From: Paenibacillus hemerocallicola
Lineage (GTDB): Bacteria; Bacillota; Bacilli; Paenibacillales; NBRC-103111
NCBI RefSeq assembly: GCF_006265175.1
Contig: NZ_VDCQ01000016.1
Coordinates: forward strand, 62,001-126,000
Reading direction: 5' to 3'
Length of the DNA stretch: 64,000 bases
Part shown: one piece after another, positions 35,224-44,425 of the stretch
How the letters are laid out: each line of letters opens with the position of its first letter
Numbering within the stretch: position 1 is the stretch's first letter
Program-made: the position numbers and the translations under genes
Notes under the pieces: model-generated
Database searches by the model: none
What the model saw: the letters and a program-made list of their open reading frames with translations, nothing else
What the model was told of the DNA's origin: nothing

Positions 35224-35538
35224 ATGAAATACGAGTTCGTATACGACGAGCGCCTCGGCATTGAATTGCCGCTGCTTCATGAGGATTGGGGATCGTTGTC
35301 CGCTGCGGAAAGAGCGGCGATCCTGCACGAGTGGGAGAAGATCCGCGGCCGCATACCGAATCGGATTCAGCAGCTGGAGACCGAAATCGTCGAGAAGCAG
35401 AACCGGCTGAACGTCGAGGACGACTTTCCGCTGTCTTGCCGGCTCAATACCGAAATCGCCGAGCTGGCGAGCTGCATAACCGATCTTCATCTGTGGTTCA
35501 GAGCCGATCAGGACGTCTCGGACAAGGGCCATCATTAG
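35224..35538 (+). CDS. Hypothetical 104-residue helical protein
   Basis: This is a small soluble protein, MKYEFVYDERLGIELPLLHE at the start, with a long amphipathic helix pair (AAERAAILHEWEKIRGRIPN, then IQQLETEIVEKQNRL). It is possibly a coiled-coil hairpin. GGGAGG lies 7 bases before ATG 35224. It is 61 bases upstream of ytpB on the same strand and likely co-transcribed. No family was recognised. Confidence 0.7.
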   Translation: MKYEFVYDERLGIELPLLHEDWGSLSAAERAAILHEWEKIRGRIPNRIQQLETEIVEKQNRLNVEDDFPLSCRLNTEIAELASCITDLHLWFRADQDVSDKGHH

Positions 35539-35599
35539 GAAGTTGAGGCCGATTGTACTATAATAGGGGAATCAAAGCTTTGGAGGAAAAGCGTAACAA

Positions 35600-36682
35600 G
35601 TGAAAACAACGTTGCGACACGACCCGACGGTTCCCCGAAATCCGGTTGCCTTGATGCATCGCATCTACAAGTACGTGTTCCCTGAAGTGAGAAGCGAACT
35701 GAAGCGTTGGCGGGAAACGGCGGAGCTGATGCCGGATCCGGAGCTGCGCAAGCAGGCGGTCGACAGCTTGACCCACAAAGAATTCCATTGCAAGGGCGGG
35801 GCCGTGTACGCCGCCGCCAATTTGCCGATTCGTCATGTGCTGATTCCGCTTATTGTGGCGTTCCAGACGATCAGCGATTATTTGGATAATTTGTGCGATC
35901 GCAGCACCTCGCTCGATCCGGAAGATTTCCGGCTGCTTCATCGATCGATGCTCGATGCGGTCGATCCGGCCGCTCCGTTGGCCGATTACTACGCCCTGCG
36001 CGCGGAAAAGGACGACGGCGGCTATTTGCACGAGCTTGTGCGGACATGCCAAAGCTGCGTTTCCCGTCTCCCGTCTTATCCGCTTGTCCGGGAGAGCGTC
36101 CGCGAGCTGGTCGGACTGTACGGCGATTTGCAGGTGTACAAGCATATCCGGAAAGAGTTGCGCGAGCGCGAGCTGTTGAATTGGTGGGAGAAGCATCGGC
36201 CGAAGTTTTCGCATTTGCGCTGGAACGAATTTGCGGCGGCGACCGGTTCCACGCTAGCCGTTTTCCATTTGTTCCTGGCCGCCTCGGACACGCGTCTGAC
36301 CGCCCGCGGAGTGGAGACGATCCGGCAAGCTTATTTTCCGCATGTGTGCGGCTTGCACATTTTGCTCGACTATTTGATCGATCAGGAAGAGGATCTGGCC
36401 GGCGGGGATTTGAACTTCTGCGGTTATTACGAAGACGGCGAGACGACCGCGAGACAAATCGCGGATATCGCGGAGCGGGCCCGTCGGGACATTGTCCGTC
36501 TCGATCACCCGCGGTTTCACCGGATGATTATCGAAGGGCTGCTGGCGCTTTACTTGTCCGATCCGAAGGTGCGGGAGCAGAAACATGTCCGGCAAATTTC
36601 CAGAAAGCTGATGAAGGGAAGCCCGCTTATGCGCGTGTTTTTTTTCGCGAACAGCATCTGGATACGCAGATCTTCCTTCTGA
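35600..36682 (+). CDS. ytpB: Tetraprenyl-beta-curcumene synthase (DUF2600)
   Basis: This is a large terpene cyclase that turns tetraprenyl diphosphate into tetraprenyl-beta-curcumene, the precursor of C35 sesquarterpenes found in Bacillales spores. The Asp-rich motif QTISDYLDNLCDRSTSLDPE (about 95-114) is present, and DYLIDQEED occurs later. The 360-residue length fits. The start is GTG 35600 with GGAGG 13 bases upstream, a somewhat long spacing; no better start exists. The prenyl donor is made elsewhere. It is followed after 29 bases by pfkA. Confidence 0.88.
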   Translation: MKTTLRHDPTVPRNPVALMHRIYKYVFPEVRSELKRWRETAELMPDPELRKQAVDSLTHKEFHCKGGAVYAAANLPIRHVLIPLIVAFQTISDYLDNLCDRSTSLDPEDFRLLHRSMLDAVDPAAPLADYYALRAEKDDGGYLHELVRTCQSCVSRLPSYPLVRESVRELVGLYGDLQVYKHIRKELRERELLNWWEKHRPKFSHLRWNEFAAATGSTLAVFHLFLAASDTRLTARGVETIRQAYFPHVCGLHILLDYLIDQEEDLAGGDLNFCGYYEDGETTARQIADIAERARRDIVRLDHPRFHRMIIEGLLALYLSDPKVREQKHVRQISRKLMKGSPLMRVFFFANSIWIRRSSF

Positions 36683-36711
36683 GCTTTTACTAACTGAAAG
36701 GGGAAACGATT

Positions 36712-37677
36712 ATGACAGTAAAATCGATAGCGGTATTGACCAGCGGAGGCGACTCGCAAGGGATGAATGCGGCCGTCAGGGCGGTCGTGCGCAGCGCGAT
36801 TTTTCACGGACTGGAAGTATTCGGCGTACAGCGGGGATATTCCGGTTTGATCAATGACGACATTCGTCCGATGGATTTGCGCAGCGTGGGGGATATTATC
36901 CAGCGCGGCGGAACGATACTCCAGACGGCCCGCTGCAAGGAATTTACGACCCCGGAAGGCCAGCAGCTCGGAGCGGACAACCTCCGCAAGCGCGGCATCG
37001 ACGGTCTTGTCGTGATCGGCGGCGACGGCTCTTACCAGGGAGCCAACAAATTGAGCAAGCTCGGCATCCGGGCAATGGGCCTTCCGGGCACGATCGACAA
37101 CGATATTCCGTTTACCGACTACACGATCGGCTTCGATACGGCCGTCAGCATCGTGGTCGACGCGATCAACAAGCTGCGCGATACGATGAGCTCGCACGAG
37201 CGCTCCTCGATCGTCGAAGTGATGGGACGCCATTGCGGCGATATCGCCTTGTATGCGGGGCTTGCGAGCGGTGCGGAAACGATTCTCGTTCCGGAAGTCC
37301 CGTTCGACCTCGATGAAGTAGCCAAACGGATGGAAGGCAACTTCCAAGTCGGCAAGCGCCACAGTATCATCGTCGTGGCGGAAGGCGCGGAAAGCGCGCA
37401 AAACGTGGCCGACCGGATCAAGCAGCTTAACGGGATAGATGCCCGCACTACGGTGCTCGGGCACATTCAGCGCGGCGGTACGCCGACGCATAACGACCGC
37501 ATATTGGCAAGCCGACTGGGCGATTTCGCCGTCCGCAGACTGATCGAAGGCGATTCCGGCAAAGCGTGCGGAGTCATCAAGGGACAGCTCGTCGCGACCG
37601 ATATCGATACGGTCGTCCATACGAAGAAAGAATTCGACCGCGATTTGTACGAGCTTGCGCTGCGCCTGTCGCAGTAA
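36712..37677 (+). CDS. pfkA: ATP-dependent 6-phosphofructokinase
   Basis: This enzyme converts fructose 6-phosphate to fructose 1,6-bisphosphate, the committed step of glycolysis. ATP site: LTSGGDSQGMNAAVRA (about 9-24) and IGGDGSYQGA (about 102-111), where the Gly after GGD favours ATP over pyrophosphate. Catalytic PGTIDND (about 124-130) and VMGRHCGDIA are present. Its 321 residues equal the usual bacterial length. AAAGGGG lies 8-9 bases before the ATG. It is usually in an operon with pyk, but here pyk is absent and a terminator follows. Confidence 0.95.
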   Translation: MTVKSIAVLTSGGDSQGMNAAVRAVVRSAIFHGLEVFGVQRGYSGLINDDIRPMDLRSVGDIIQRGGTILQTARCKEFTTPEGQQLGADNLRKRGIDGLVVIGGDGSYQGANKLSKLGIRAMGLPGTIDNDIPFTDYTIGFDTAVSIVVDAINKLRDTMSSHERSSIVEVMGRHCGDIALYAGLASGAETILVPEVPFDLDEVAKRMEGNFQVGKRHSIIVVAEGAESAQNVADRIKQLNGIDARTTVLGHIQRGGTPTHNDRILASRLGDFAVRRLIEGDSGKACGVIKGQLVATDIDTVVHTKKEFDRDLYELALRLSQ

Positions 37678-37710
37678 GCGGCGTATTGTAAAGACAGGCC
37701 GGTTCGAAAT

Positions 37711-37750
37711 AAAAGCATGCGATTCTATCCTTGGAACGCATGCTTTTTCG
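37711..37750 (+). terminator. Terminator of pfkA
   Basis: AAAGCATGCG pairs with CGCATGCTTT around a 15-base loop, followed by TTTTTC, 34 bases after the stop. Confidence 0.88.
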
Positions 37751-37884
37751 TTGCTCGCAATCTGCGATGATCCTTTCTTTCTATGGCAACATTTGTCGCT
37801 TGTGATATAATGTCTAGCATAGACCGCATATCGGGAGTATAGCCGTTACGAACACGCGGATAGTCGGAAAAGGAGACGGTAACC

Positions 37885-38874
37885 ATGTCTAATGCGTACG
37901 AAGGCGCTTTTCAAGGGGAAAAGGCAATTTGGCTGAAGTTCGGAGCGTACGAAGCGGCGATCGTTCCGGATATCGGGGGCAATTTGGTCGCCTTTCGCGA
38001 TGCGGAAAGAGGATTCCGCTATTTGCGCGAGCCCGCGGAGGACGAGATGGAAGCATTCAAGAAGCGGCCGATGGTACACGGCATTCCGGTGTTGTTTCCG
38101 CCGAACCGCTATGAGGACGGAAAGTTTCCTTGGAACGGCGGCACGTATCAATTGCCCGTCAATGAACCGAACAGAGGCAATCACCTGCACGGGTTTTTCT
38201 TCGACATCCCGTGGAAGGTCGACGATTACGGAGCGGACGAGAGCTCGAGCTACGTCGTCGTGGCGCAGCGGGTGAACGAATCCCACCCCGCCTACGCTTC
38301 GTTTCCGCACCGGTTTACGATCAAGATCCGCTATTCCCTGGGCAAAGACGGACTGAAGCAGGAAGTTGGCGTCCGCAACGACGGCGACGAGCCGATGCCT
38401 TGCGCGATCGGTTTTCATACGACGCTCAATGCTCCGTTCGCGCCCGGCAGCTCCCCGTCCGATTATGTGCTCCGGATGACGATCGGCGAACGGATCGAGA
38501 TGAACGAACGGATGCTTCCTACCGGCAACTACTTGCCGCTGGACGGCGACGAGCAGCGGTTGAAGGAAGAAGGCACGACCCCTTATTTCGCCCCATTGGA
38601 CAACCATTATACGGCGGTCCCGCAAGGCGGCCGGAACGTCATGGAGCTTACCGATACCCGGTTGAACGCCAAGCTCGTATATGATGCGGGTACGGCCTAC
38701 AAGTTCTGGATGATCTATAACGCCGATGCGAACAGCGGCTTCTTCTGTCCGGAACCGCAGACGAATATGGTCAACGCGCCGAACGTTCCCTTCCCGGCGG
38801 AAGAAGCGGGACTCGTGACGCTGGCTCCGGGTGAAGTATGGCAGGAGACGAGCCGTTTCTATTCCGAAGGTTAG
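37885..38874 (+). CDS. Aldose 1-epimerase family protein
   Basis: This 329-residue galactose mutarotase-like protein interconverts alpha and beta anomers of a hexose. Likely catalytic residues are His in GNHLHGF (about residue 97), the second His in IGFHTTLNAP and Glu in FCPEPQTNMVNAP. The fold begins KAIWLKFGAYEAAIVPDIGG. AAAAGGAGA lies 9 bases before the ATG. It is monocistronic with a terminator. It could also act on hexose-6-phosphate, which this subfamily sometimes does. Confidence 0.85.
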   Translation: MSNAYEGAFQGEKAIWLKFGAYEAAIVPDIGGNLVAFRDAERGFRYLREPAEDEMEAFKKRPMVHGIPVLFPPNRYEDGKFPWNGGTYQLPVNEPNRGNHLHGFFFDIPWKVDDYGADESSSYVVVAQRVNESHPAYASFPHRFTIKIRYSLGKDGLKQEVGVRNDGDEPMPCAIGFHTTLNAPFAPGSSPSDYVLRMTIGERIEMNERMLPTGNYLPLDGDEQRLKEEGTTPYFAPLDNHYTAVPQGGRNVMELTDTRLNAKLVYDAGTAYKFWMIYNADANSGFFCPEPQTNMVNAPNVPFPAEEAGLVTLAPGEVWQETSRFYSEG

Positions 38875-38893
38875 TCCAGGTATACGCAGGATA

Positions 38894-38938
38894 CAAAAAA
38901 GTCCGGGTCGCTGTCGTGAGCCCGGGCTTTTTATTTTT
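38894..38938. terminator. Bidirectional terminator between epimerase and peroxiredoxin genes
   Basis: AAAAAGTCCGGG pairs with CCCGGGCTTTTT (one G-U). A T-run follows on the plus strand and another on the minus strand, so it can end both convergent genes. Confidence 0.88.
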
Positions 38939-38954
38939 GGCCGCGTGCGTCCGG

Positions 38955-39395
38955 TTACCGGCTGTTCAAAATGACTTCCAGCAGCACTTCCGCCGGAGGG
39001 CTGCCCTTGTACGCGTAAACGATGCGTCCTTGCTTGTCGATTACATATACGATCCGCTGCTGCAAAAAAAGCCCGAGTATTTTGCCGACATCGTAAAGCT
39101 TCCGAATCTGCTCGTCCTTGTCGACCGCAATCGGGAAATCGAGACCGTGACGTTCGGCAAATAAACGATGATCTTTCATCGTCCCCGGATTCACGCCGAT
39201 TACGACGGCGCCGAGCGCGTCGTATTTTTTCTTGTTGTCGCGGACGGCGCACAGTTGGGCCGTGCATCCGGGCGTCTCGTCCATCGGGTAGAAGATGAGC
39301 ACGACCGGCCGCTTGCCGATGAAGTCTTCCAGCCGAATGAGTCCTTCCGTACTGTCAGCCTCGAAGAGCGGAGCTTGATCGCCGACTTTCAACAT
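38955..39395 (-). CDS. Peroxiredoxin (AhpC/BCP type)
   Basis: This 146-residue thiol peroxidase reduces hydrogen and organic peroxides. The peroxidatic Cys is in YPMDETPGCTAQLC (about residue 44) with a second Cys five positions on, the PrxQ/BCP arrangement for an intramolecular disulfide. GGAGG is 8 bases before the ATG. Monocistronic. Confidence 0.88.
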   Translation of the reverse strand: MLKVGDQAPLFEADSTEGLIRLEDFIGKRPVVLIFYPMDETPGCTAQLCAVRDNKKKYDALGAVVIGVNPGTMKDHRLFAERHGLDFPIAVDKDEQIRKLYDVGKILGLFLQQRIVYVIDKQGRIVYAYKGSPPAEVLLEVILNSR

Positions 39396-39507
39396 ACCTG
39401 TTTCCTCCGTTCTGCTTTGGAATGGTGGCTAATTCCATTATACTACCGACGGACAAACGCAAGCCAACCGAAGTGACGATTTTGGCGGAAAAAGGGTTCA
39501 CATTCGA

Positions 39508-39536
39508 TTGACTTCCATAATATAATTAACTAGAAT
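39508..39536 (+). promoter_or_regulatory. Sigma-A promoter of FMN reductase gene
   Basis: TTGACT (39508-39513) and TAGAAT (39531-39536) are 17 bases apart, 30 bases before the start codon. Confidence 0.75.
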
Positions 39537-39568
39537 GTATCTTAAATTAGCCGGAAGGGGAACCAATG

Positions 39569-40108
39569 ATGAATATCGCCATTATAGCCGGAAGCAACAA
39601 GCAATCCTCCACGAGTACGAAGCTATGCCGATATATTGAAAAGCTGTTGTCGGAAAAGGAATGCGGCGTAACGCTGTTCGATCTACATAAACGCCCCGTA
39701 CCGTTATTTGCGCCGGACAACCGCAATCCCGCCGACGTCAACTTGTCCGCACTCAAGGAAACGATGCTGCGGGCGGATGCCATCGTCCTGAGCACGCCGG
39801 ATTACCACGGCTCCATATCCGGAACGCTGAAAAACGCGATCGACCATCTCGGCTTCGATCATTTCGACGGCAAGGTCGTATTGGCGGTCTGTTCGACCGG
39901 CGGAGCGGTCGGCATTAGCCCGCTGCAGCAAATACAAGTAATGGTTCGCGCCGTTCACGGCATCAACTGCCCGGAATGGATCTCGATCGGGGGAGAGAAC
40001 CGGCAGTTCGATGCCGAGGGGGAGCCCGCCGTTGCCCAAGTGAAGGAACGGACGATCCGGGCCGTGAATTATTTTCTGAAAATGGCTCATTCGCTCCGAA
40101 AACAATAA
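39569..40108 (+). CDS. NAD(P)H-dependent FMN reductase
   Basis: This 179-residue flavodoxin-fold reductase has the FMN phosphate loop GSNKQSSTSTKL (about 8-19) and TPDYHGSISGTLKNAID (about 77-93), typical of the azoreductase/chromate reductase group. It probably reduces quinones or azo compounds. Two ATG codons adjoin (39566 and 39569); GGAAGGGG is 5 and 8 bases upstream, so the second is slightly preferred. A promoter and a terminator frame it as a single gene. Confidence 0.85.
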   Translation: MNIAIIAGSNKQSSTSTKLCRYIEKLLSEKECGVTLFDLHKRPVPLFAPDNRNPADVNLSALKETMLRADAIVLSTPDYHGSISGTLKNAIDHLGFDHFDGKVVLAVCSTGGAVGISPLQQIQVMVRAVHGINCPEWISIGGENRQFDAEGEPAVAQVKERTIRAVNYFLKMAHSLRKQ

Positions 40109-40118
40109 TCGCTAACAA

Positions 40119-40162
40119 ACAAAAGCCGGTTCCAAGCCCTGAGGCGAGGAACCGGCTTTTGC
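40119..40162. terminator. Bidirectional terminator
   Basis: AAAAGCCGGTTCC pairs perfectly with GGAACCGGCTTTT. It lies between two convergent genes and carries A/T runs on both sides. Confidence 0.9.
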
Positions 40163-40191
40163 AATCGATCGAAGTTTTCGCCTATGCGGCA

Positions 40192-40773
40192 TTACTGCTT
40201 TTTGCCCCGGAACTCCTTGACGAACAGGAACGCCCCGGCTATGAGCAAGGCCGCTCCGCCGACGGCCGTATTGACCGTGAACAATCCGTCCCACCAGCCT
40301 CCGAATGCGGAAAGCGAGCAGAAAAACACGACGGCTCCGATAAATCCGAGCAGCAAATTGCCTCCGTTCGCATTCGGATAAGCGACCGGTCCGGGGAAAT
40401 GATTGCCGTGCCGGATAGCCCTGTTGATCGCATCGGTCTGGTGAACCGCATCGAATACGTTATAGAAGTAAAGCACCGGAATAAGCAGCGACAGCAGCGT
40501 CACCGGCAGCACATTGAACTCGACCGGACCGTCCGCGAAAAAAACGATAGAAACGATATTGAGCGCGAGCAGCAGCATGATCGACATGCCCCGGACGACC
40601 GCTCCCAAATACATTTGACCCGTTCCGGGAATGATCATGGACAGCAAGGTCGCCGCGAACTTGCTCTTAAGCGGCAGCTTCTCGACCGGATACGCCATCG
40701 GAACGTGCCCTCCGCCATAAGGCGTCGCATGGGTATTCGGCGGCGTTCTCGCTTCGAAAAAATCGTCTTTCAT
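40192..40773 (-). CDS. Hypothetical membrane protein
   Basis: This 193-residue protein has a hydrophilic N-terminus and about five transmembrane helices. The stretch LLSMIIPGTGQMYLGAVVRG resembles the PGxGxxYLG turn of TM2/DUF5683-type small membrane proteins. Lys-rich ends suggest a cytosolic C-terminus. AAGAAGG lies upstream of the ATG. No function assigned. Confidence 0.7.
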   Translation of the reverse strand: MKDDFFEARTPPNTHATPYGGGHVPMAYPVEKLPLKSKFAATLLSMIIPGTGQMYLGAVVRGMSIMLLLALNIVSIVFFADGPVEFNVLPVTLLSLLIPVLYFYNVFDAVHQTDAINRAIRHGNHFPGPVAYPNANGGNLLLGFIGAVVFFCSLSAFGGWWDGLFTVNTAVGGAALLIAGAFLFVKEFRGKKQ

Positions 40774-40886
40774 AAGTCGTACCTTCTTTCCGTCGATTCG
40801 TTTAGTTACAGCTTACCCTTAACGAATCGGGGCGAAAACCGACCGGGGACGGTATTCCTACTGGTCTAAAGTCGGGCAGGGACGGC

Positions 40887-42068
40887 CTACTCGTACGAAA
40901 CGCCCTTCGTATAGGTGTTGCCCGCATTCCAGAGCAGAAACTCGTCGATGCCGCTGTCCTTCAGAGCGCGTATTTGCTCCTCGATTTCGCGTTTCCCGTA
41001 TTCGATATGGCCCTGCACCCAAGATGCCGTAAAGTCTTGAAGCCATGGACGAACGACCGGCTTGTGCGAGCCGAGCGGGTCCAGCTTTTTCGTCGTATCG
41101 GCCATCGCCCCATGAATCGTCGCATAGGGCGCGGCGTCCGGCACCTTGGACCCGAACCAGCCGGTACCGTAATGGCTCGGATAGACCATGGGGGCAATCA
41201 CGTCCACATATTTCGCTATTTTGCCGAAATCCTGACCGATCCCTTCGGCCGCCGGTACGGATGCCGCATATCCGAATATGTCGACGGATACGCGAACGCC
41301 GAGAGGAGCGAGCTGCTCCCGCGCATATTTGACGAAGTCGGCGACGGCATCGATTCGCGGCCGGTCATCCTTCGTATAGCTCAATTGCTCGGCCCGCTTC
41401 TCGAATCCTTCCGGAAACCGGACATAATCGAACTGAATTTCCTTGAAGCCGGACTTGGCGGCTTCCTTGGCTACCGCCACGTTATAGTCCCACACTTGCT
41501 TCTCGTACGGGTTGACGAAGCTGTCCGGAGTACTTTTGCCGTTCGTCCATAACGTGCCGTCCGGATTGAGGAACGACAGCTCCGGCTTTTTGCCGGCGAG
41601 GACGGTATCCTTGAAGACGACGACTCGGGCGATCGGGTATACGTCATGCTCTTGTAGCGTCGCCATCAGTCCGGGCATATCGGCGATAATCGGTTTCGTC
41701 GTGCCGAGCGCGTTCAGCTCGGGGTTCTCGGTGTCATAAGTAATATGGCCGTAATCGTCCTTCACGTCGATAACGAACGAATTCAGCTCCGTCTCGTCCA
41801 GCAGCTTGAGCAGCGCATTCAGCCTCGAGCCGGCTGCGCTGTGTGCCGTAACGTATACGCCTTTGACGGCCGGGGCGTCTGTCTGCGGATCGGATTTGAC
41901 GAATTCGGTTTCCGGTATCGAGATGTCGGCTGTTCCGGACGGTGCCGGCGCCGCAGCTTTGCCGGAATCGGCGGCTGCTTGGAGCAACTGCTCGATCGGG
42001 ACGGCGGCAGCCGCAGTTCCCGGGGCGGTTCCGACAAGCAATAACAAGGCCGCGAGTAATAATTCCAT
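40887..42068 (-). CDS. Secreted DUF4015 putative glycoside hydrolase
   Basis: This 393-residue protein has a signal peptide (MELLLAALLLLVGTAPGTAA). The DUF4015 TIM-barrel domain starts at about residue 65 with KGVYVTAHSA and contains NSFVIDVKDDYGHITY, GFKEIQFDYVRFPEG (likely catalytic region) and DVIAPMVYPSHYG. It probably acts on a cell-wall or extracellular polysaccharide, but no activity is established from the sequence. GGAGGAGAAC precedes ATG 42068; the frame extends to 42122 without a ribosome binding site. Confidence 0.82.
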   Translation of the reverse strand: MELLLAALLLLVGTAPGTAAAAVPIEQLLQAAADSGKAAAPAPSGTADISIPETEFVKSDPQTDAPAVKGVYVTAHSAAGSRLNALLKLLDETELNSFVIDVKDDYGHITYDTENPELNALGTTKPIIADMPGLMATLQEHDVYPIARVVVFKDTVLAGKKPELSFLNPDGTLWTNGKSTPDSFVNPYEKQVWDYNVAVAKEAAKSGFKEIQFDYVRFPEGFEKRAEQLSYTKDDRPRIDAVADFVKYAREQLAPLGVRVSVDIFGYAASVPAAEGIGQDFGKIAKYVDVIAPMVYPSHYGTGWFGSKVPDAAPYATIHGAMADTTKKLDPLGSHKPVVRPWLQDFTASWVQGHIEYGKREIEEQIRALKDSGIDEFLLWNAGNTYTKGVSYE

Positions 42069-42228
42069 GTCGTTCTCCTCCCTCCCGAAGATAACGGTTA
42101 GTCGCGATGCTTGCCCGTACATACTTTTACAGCAAAAGCGCTCTGGTCAATCACCCGACTGCGAACGATGGAAGGAAAGCGAAGGCTGCTTGCGGCATGT
42201 CGCGGCCGCGGCATTACTCGTTGCGTAC

Positions 42229-42268
42229 AAAAAAAGACGCCGCTTCTTCAATGAAGAAGGGCGTCTTT
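42229..42268 (-). terminator. Terminator overlapping the end of the 62-residue gene
   Basis: On the minus strand AAAGACGCCCTTCTTCA pairs with TGAAGAAGCGGCGTCTTT and is followed by seven T in total. The upstream arm lies inside the last codons of the gene ending at 42248. Confidence 0.85.
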
Positions 42269-42436
42269 CGAATATTCGGAAATGCTGTACTTGACGATAT
42301 CCAAAGCGTCTTCCGCTTCAAGCGACTCGAGCCCGTTTTTCAGTACGATTTCGATGTCGAGCTCGGAAGATTTCAAGCAAGGGTACATATCGGGCGTTAA
42401 TTTCATCACAATCCTGGATAATTTGACCGTTTCCAT
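42248..42436 (-). CDS. Small 62-residue protein, unknown
   Basis: METVKLSRIVMKLTPDMYPC starts the protein, which is acidic towards the end (LESLEAEDALDIVKYSISEY). AAAGG lies 9-10 bases before ATG 42436; ATG 42442 and GTG 42445 are too close to it. A strong terminator starts within the last codons, which supports a real short gene. Function not recognised. Confidence 0.65.
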   Translation of the reverse strand: METVKLSRIVMKLTPDMYPCLKSSELDIEIVLKNGLESLEAEDALDIVKYSISEYSKDALLH

Positions 42437-42617
42437 AAGCATCACCTTTCCGCGTTTTTTTTGAATCGGTCTATCGACGATCGTACAAAAAAAAACGAAA
42501 AGATCTTAAGTTGTTAAGCCGTCTAACCAGAACCTATGAAATTACAAGTCCATTATATCACAAGAACATCGGTTGTGTATCCACTTGCAACGTTTTCCAT
42601 AGCCCATTATTTGCCGC

Positions 42618-43445
42618 TTATATCAATTTGCGGAATTCGCCGATGATCTCCACGGTTTCCACGATATTGACAAATGCCTTCGGATCGGTTTCCTTGACGA
42701 TTTTGCGCAGCTCCGCCAGCTCGTACCGGGTCGTAACCGTCATCAGCATATCGTGGGGAAGATGGCTGTAGGCGCCTTCGGTTTTGATAAGCGTGATTCC
42801 CCGGGGCAGCTGGAGCAGCCTGCCGATCATTTGATCCCTGGAGCTTGTTACGATAAATGCGGTTACCTTCACGTGACGGATATGGATCGTGTCCACCACT
42901 TTGCCCGCTATGAAAATCGACAGCATCGACCGCAGGGCGGCATCCCAGCCGAGCACGAGGCCGAGCGCCAGCACGACGGCGCCGTTCAGGGCGAACAGCA
43001 GCATGCCGAGCGGGAAGTCCCGCCTGCGGGTCAAGATGGAGCCTATAATATCAAGACCCCCGGTAGAGCCGCCGGACCGAAGCGAAAGCCCGGAGCCCAT
43101 GCCGATTAGCGCGCCTCCGAAGACGGCGCCGATGATCGGATCGGAGTTGAGCGAAATGTTCGGGACGAGCTGCATGAACCAGGTCGTCAGTACGACCGAC
43201 ACTACGCTGAGCCAGACAAATCGCTTGCCGATAACGATCCATCCCCATACGAGAACCGGCAAGTTGATCAGGAAGTAAAGCATCCCGATGTTCCAGCCCG
43301 TAAAATAGCCGATCATCATGGAAATGCCGGACAAGCCCCCGCTCAACAGCTGATGGGGGATCAGAAACAGATTGAAGCCGGCGGCAATCAGCATCGCGCC
43401 GACCGACATGAACAGCAGGTCGAATAGATCACGCAATCGGATCAT
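42618..43445 (-). CDS. YitT-family membrane protein
   Basis: The protein has 275 residues: five to six helices of the DUF161 (YitT) domain (IAAGFNLFLIPHQLLSGGLS, GLSLRSGGSTGGLDIIGSIL) followed by a cytosolic DUF2179 domain (about 215-275: KVTAFIVTSSRDQMIGRLLQ ... VETVEIIGEFRKLI). Function is not established for the family. GGAGGG lies 6 bases before ATG 43445; the longer open frame upstream is a shadow of the Ser-rich gene. Confidence 0.88.
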   Translation of the reverse strand: MIRLRDLFDLLFMSVGAMLIAAGFNLFLIPHQLLSGGLSGISMMIGYFTGWNIGMLYFLINLPVLVWGWIVIGKRFVWLSVVSVVLTTWFMQLVPNISLNSDPIIGAVFGGALIGMGSGLSLRSGGSTGGLDIIGSILTRRRDFPLGMLLFALNGAVVLALGLVLGWDAALRSMLSIFIAGKVVDTIHIRHVKVTAFIVTSSRDQMIGRLLQLPRGITLIKTEGAYSHLPHDMLMTVTTRYELAELRKIVKETDPKAFVNIVETVEIIGEFRKLI

Positions 43446-43518
43446 AATAGTCCCTCCATGATAACATTGTTCCCAAAATGTTAGGAAAACGGTACGGGAC
43501 GGACTTATCGGCGAAATG

Positions 43519-43556
43519 AAAAAAACAACCTTGGATTGAGACTGTCCAAGGTTGTT
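43519..43556 (-). terminator. Terminator of the DUF4178-DUF4247 operon
   Basis: On the minus strand AACAACCTTGGA pairs exactly with TCCAAGGTTGTT around nine bases and is followed by a T-run. Confidence 0.92.
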
Positions 43557-43575
43557 CACGGTAGGTGCCTTATAG

Positions 43576-44379
43576 TTATCGTTTCTTGCCGCCGCTCTTG
43601 CTGCTGAAGCTTCCGGACCGGTTCGACGTGCTCGGTTTGCTCGATGATTTGGTTGACGGGGATGAGCCGTCGTTTTTGCGGACGCTCCCCGAGCTCGAAG
43701 TCGACCAGCTTCCGGTGCTGGACTTGCTTGAGCTCGAGCTGCTGCTTGAGCCAGTGCTGCCCGAGCTGCTGGAGCCGGAGCTTCCCGCAGCCGACGAAGA
43801 GCTGCCGGACGGCACGGAGCCTTTGGACGTAAACGAGCCGGTACGGTCGCTCGTTGTCGGTTTCTTCTCGTCGGTAGAAGAAGAGGAAGACGAGGTCGAG
43901 CTTTTGCTTGGAACGGAAGTCGAATACCCTTTGTACGGGGTCGAATATTTTTTGCTCGAATCATACCAGCCGTTTCCGAAAATCGACTGAATCAGGGAAG
44001 CCGCGATGTACCCTTCGAGAAACGATGAGCTATAGTTCTGCTTCGCATATTCGATCGTATCGACTTCGATTAGCGTATTGTTCGGGTTATCCGGATTTTT
44101 CTGAAGATTGACGACCCGGTTGTCGTAAATGAGGAACATTTGGTCCGGGTCTTCCTTGCTCGTTTCCTGCGGCTTTTCCTTGCCGGCCAATTCTTTGGCC
44201 ACTGCGGGAACCGTCTTGCCCTCCGCCTCGTACACTTTGGCCGACGTCTTTCCTTTGCCGGCCATATCGACGAGCGGGTACTCATCTTTCACGTAGTTGG
44301 CCGCGTTCGCGCAACCGGACAGCAGGGCGACGACGAGCAGCAAGCTTACCCAGGTCGTCCAGCGGTACCAACGCTTCAT
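43576..44379 (-). CDS. DUF4247 lipoprotein with Ser-rich tail
   Basis: This 267-residue protein has a lipobox LLSGC (Cys23). The DUF4247 domain (about 30-140) includes EYPLVDMAG, VYEAEGKTVPAVAKELA and YSSSFLEGYIAASLIQSIFG. Residues 155-267 are a low-complexity Ser/Gly/Lys tail (long Ser runs) that may span the cell wall. AAAGGAG lies 9 bases before the ATG. It is 46 bases downstream of the DUF4178 gene, a pairing commonly seen in Bacillales. Function unknown. Confidence 0.82.
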   Translation of the reverse strand: MKRWYRWTTWVSLLLVVALLSGCANAANYVKDEYPLVDMAGKGKTSAKVYEAEGKTVPAVAKELAGKEKPQETSKEDPDQMFLIYDNRVVNLQKNPDNPNNTLIEVDTIEYAKQNYSSSFLEGYIAASLIQSIFGNGWYDSSKKYSTPYKGYSTSVPSKSSTSSSSSSTDEKKPTTSDRTGSFTSKGSVPSGSSSSAAGSSGSSSSGSTGSSSSSSSSKSSTGSWSTSSSGSVRKNDGSSPSTKSSSKPSTSNRSGSFSSKSGGKKR

Positions 44380-44425
44380 GGCTGATCACTCCTTTCCCCA
44401 AGCGAATCTTAGAAGCCGGCTCCCG

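Noticed and set aside
43446-43964. N-terminal extension of the YitT frame
   Set aside because: Pro/Arg/Ala-rich shadow of the Ser-rich DUF4247 gene; ATG 43445 has a proper ribosome binding site.
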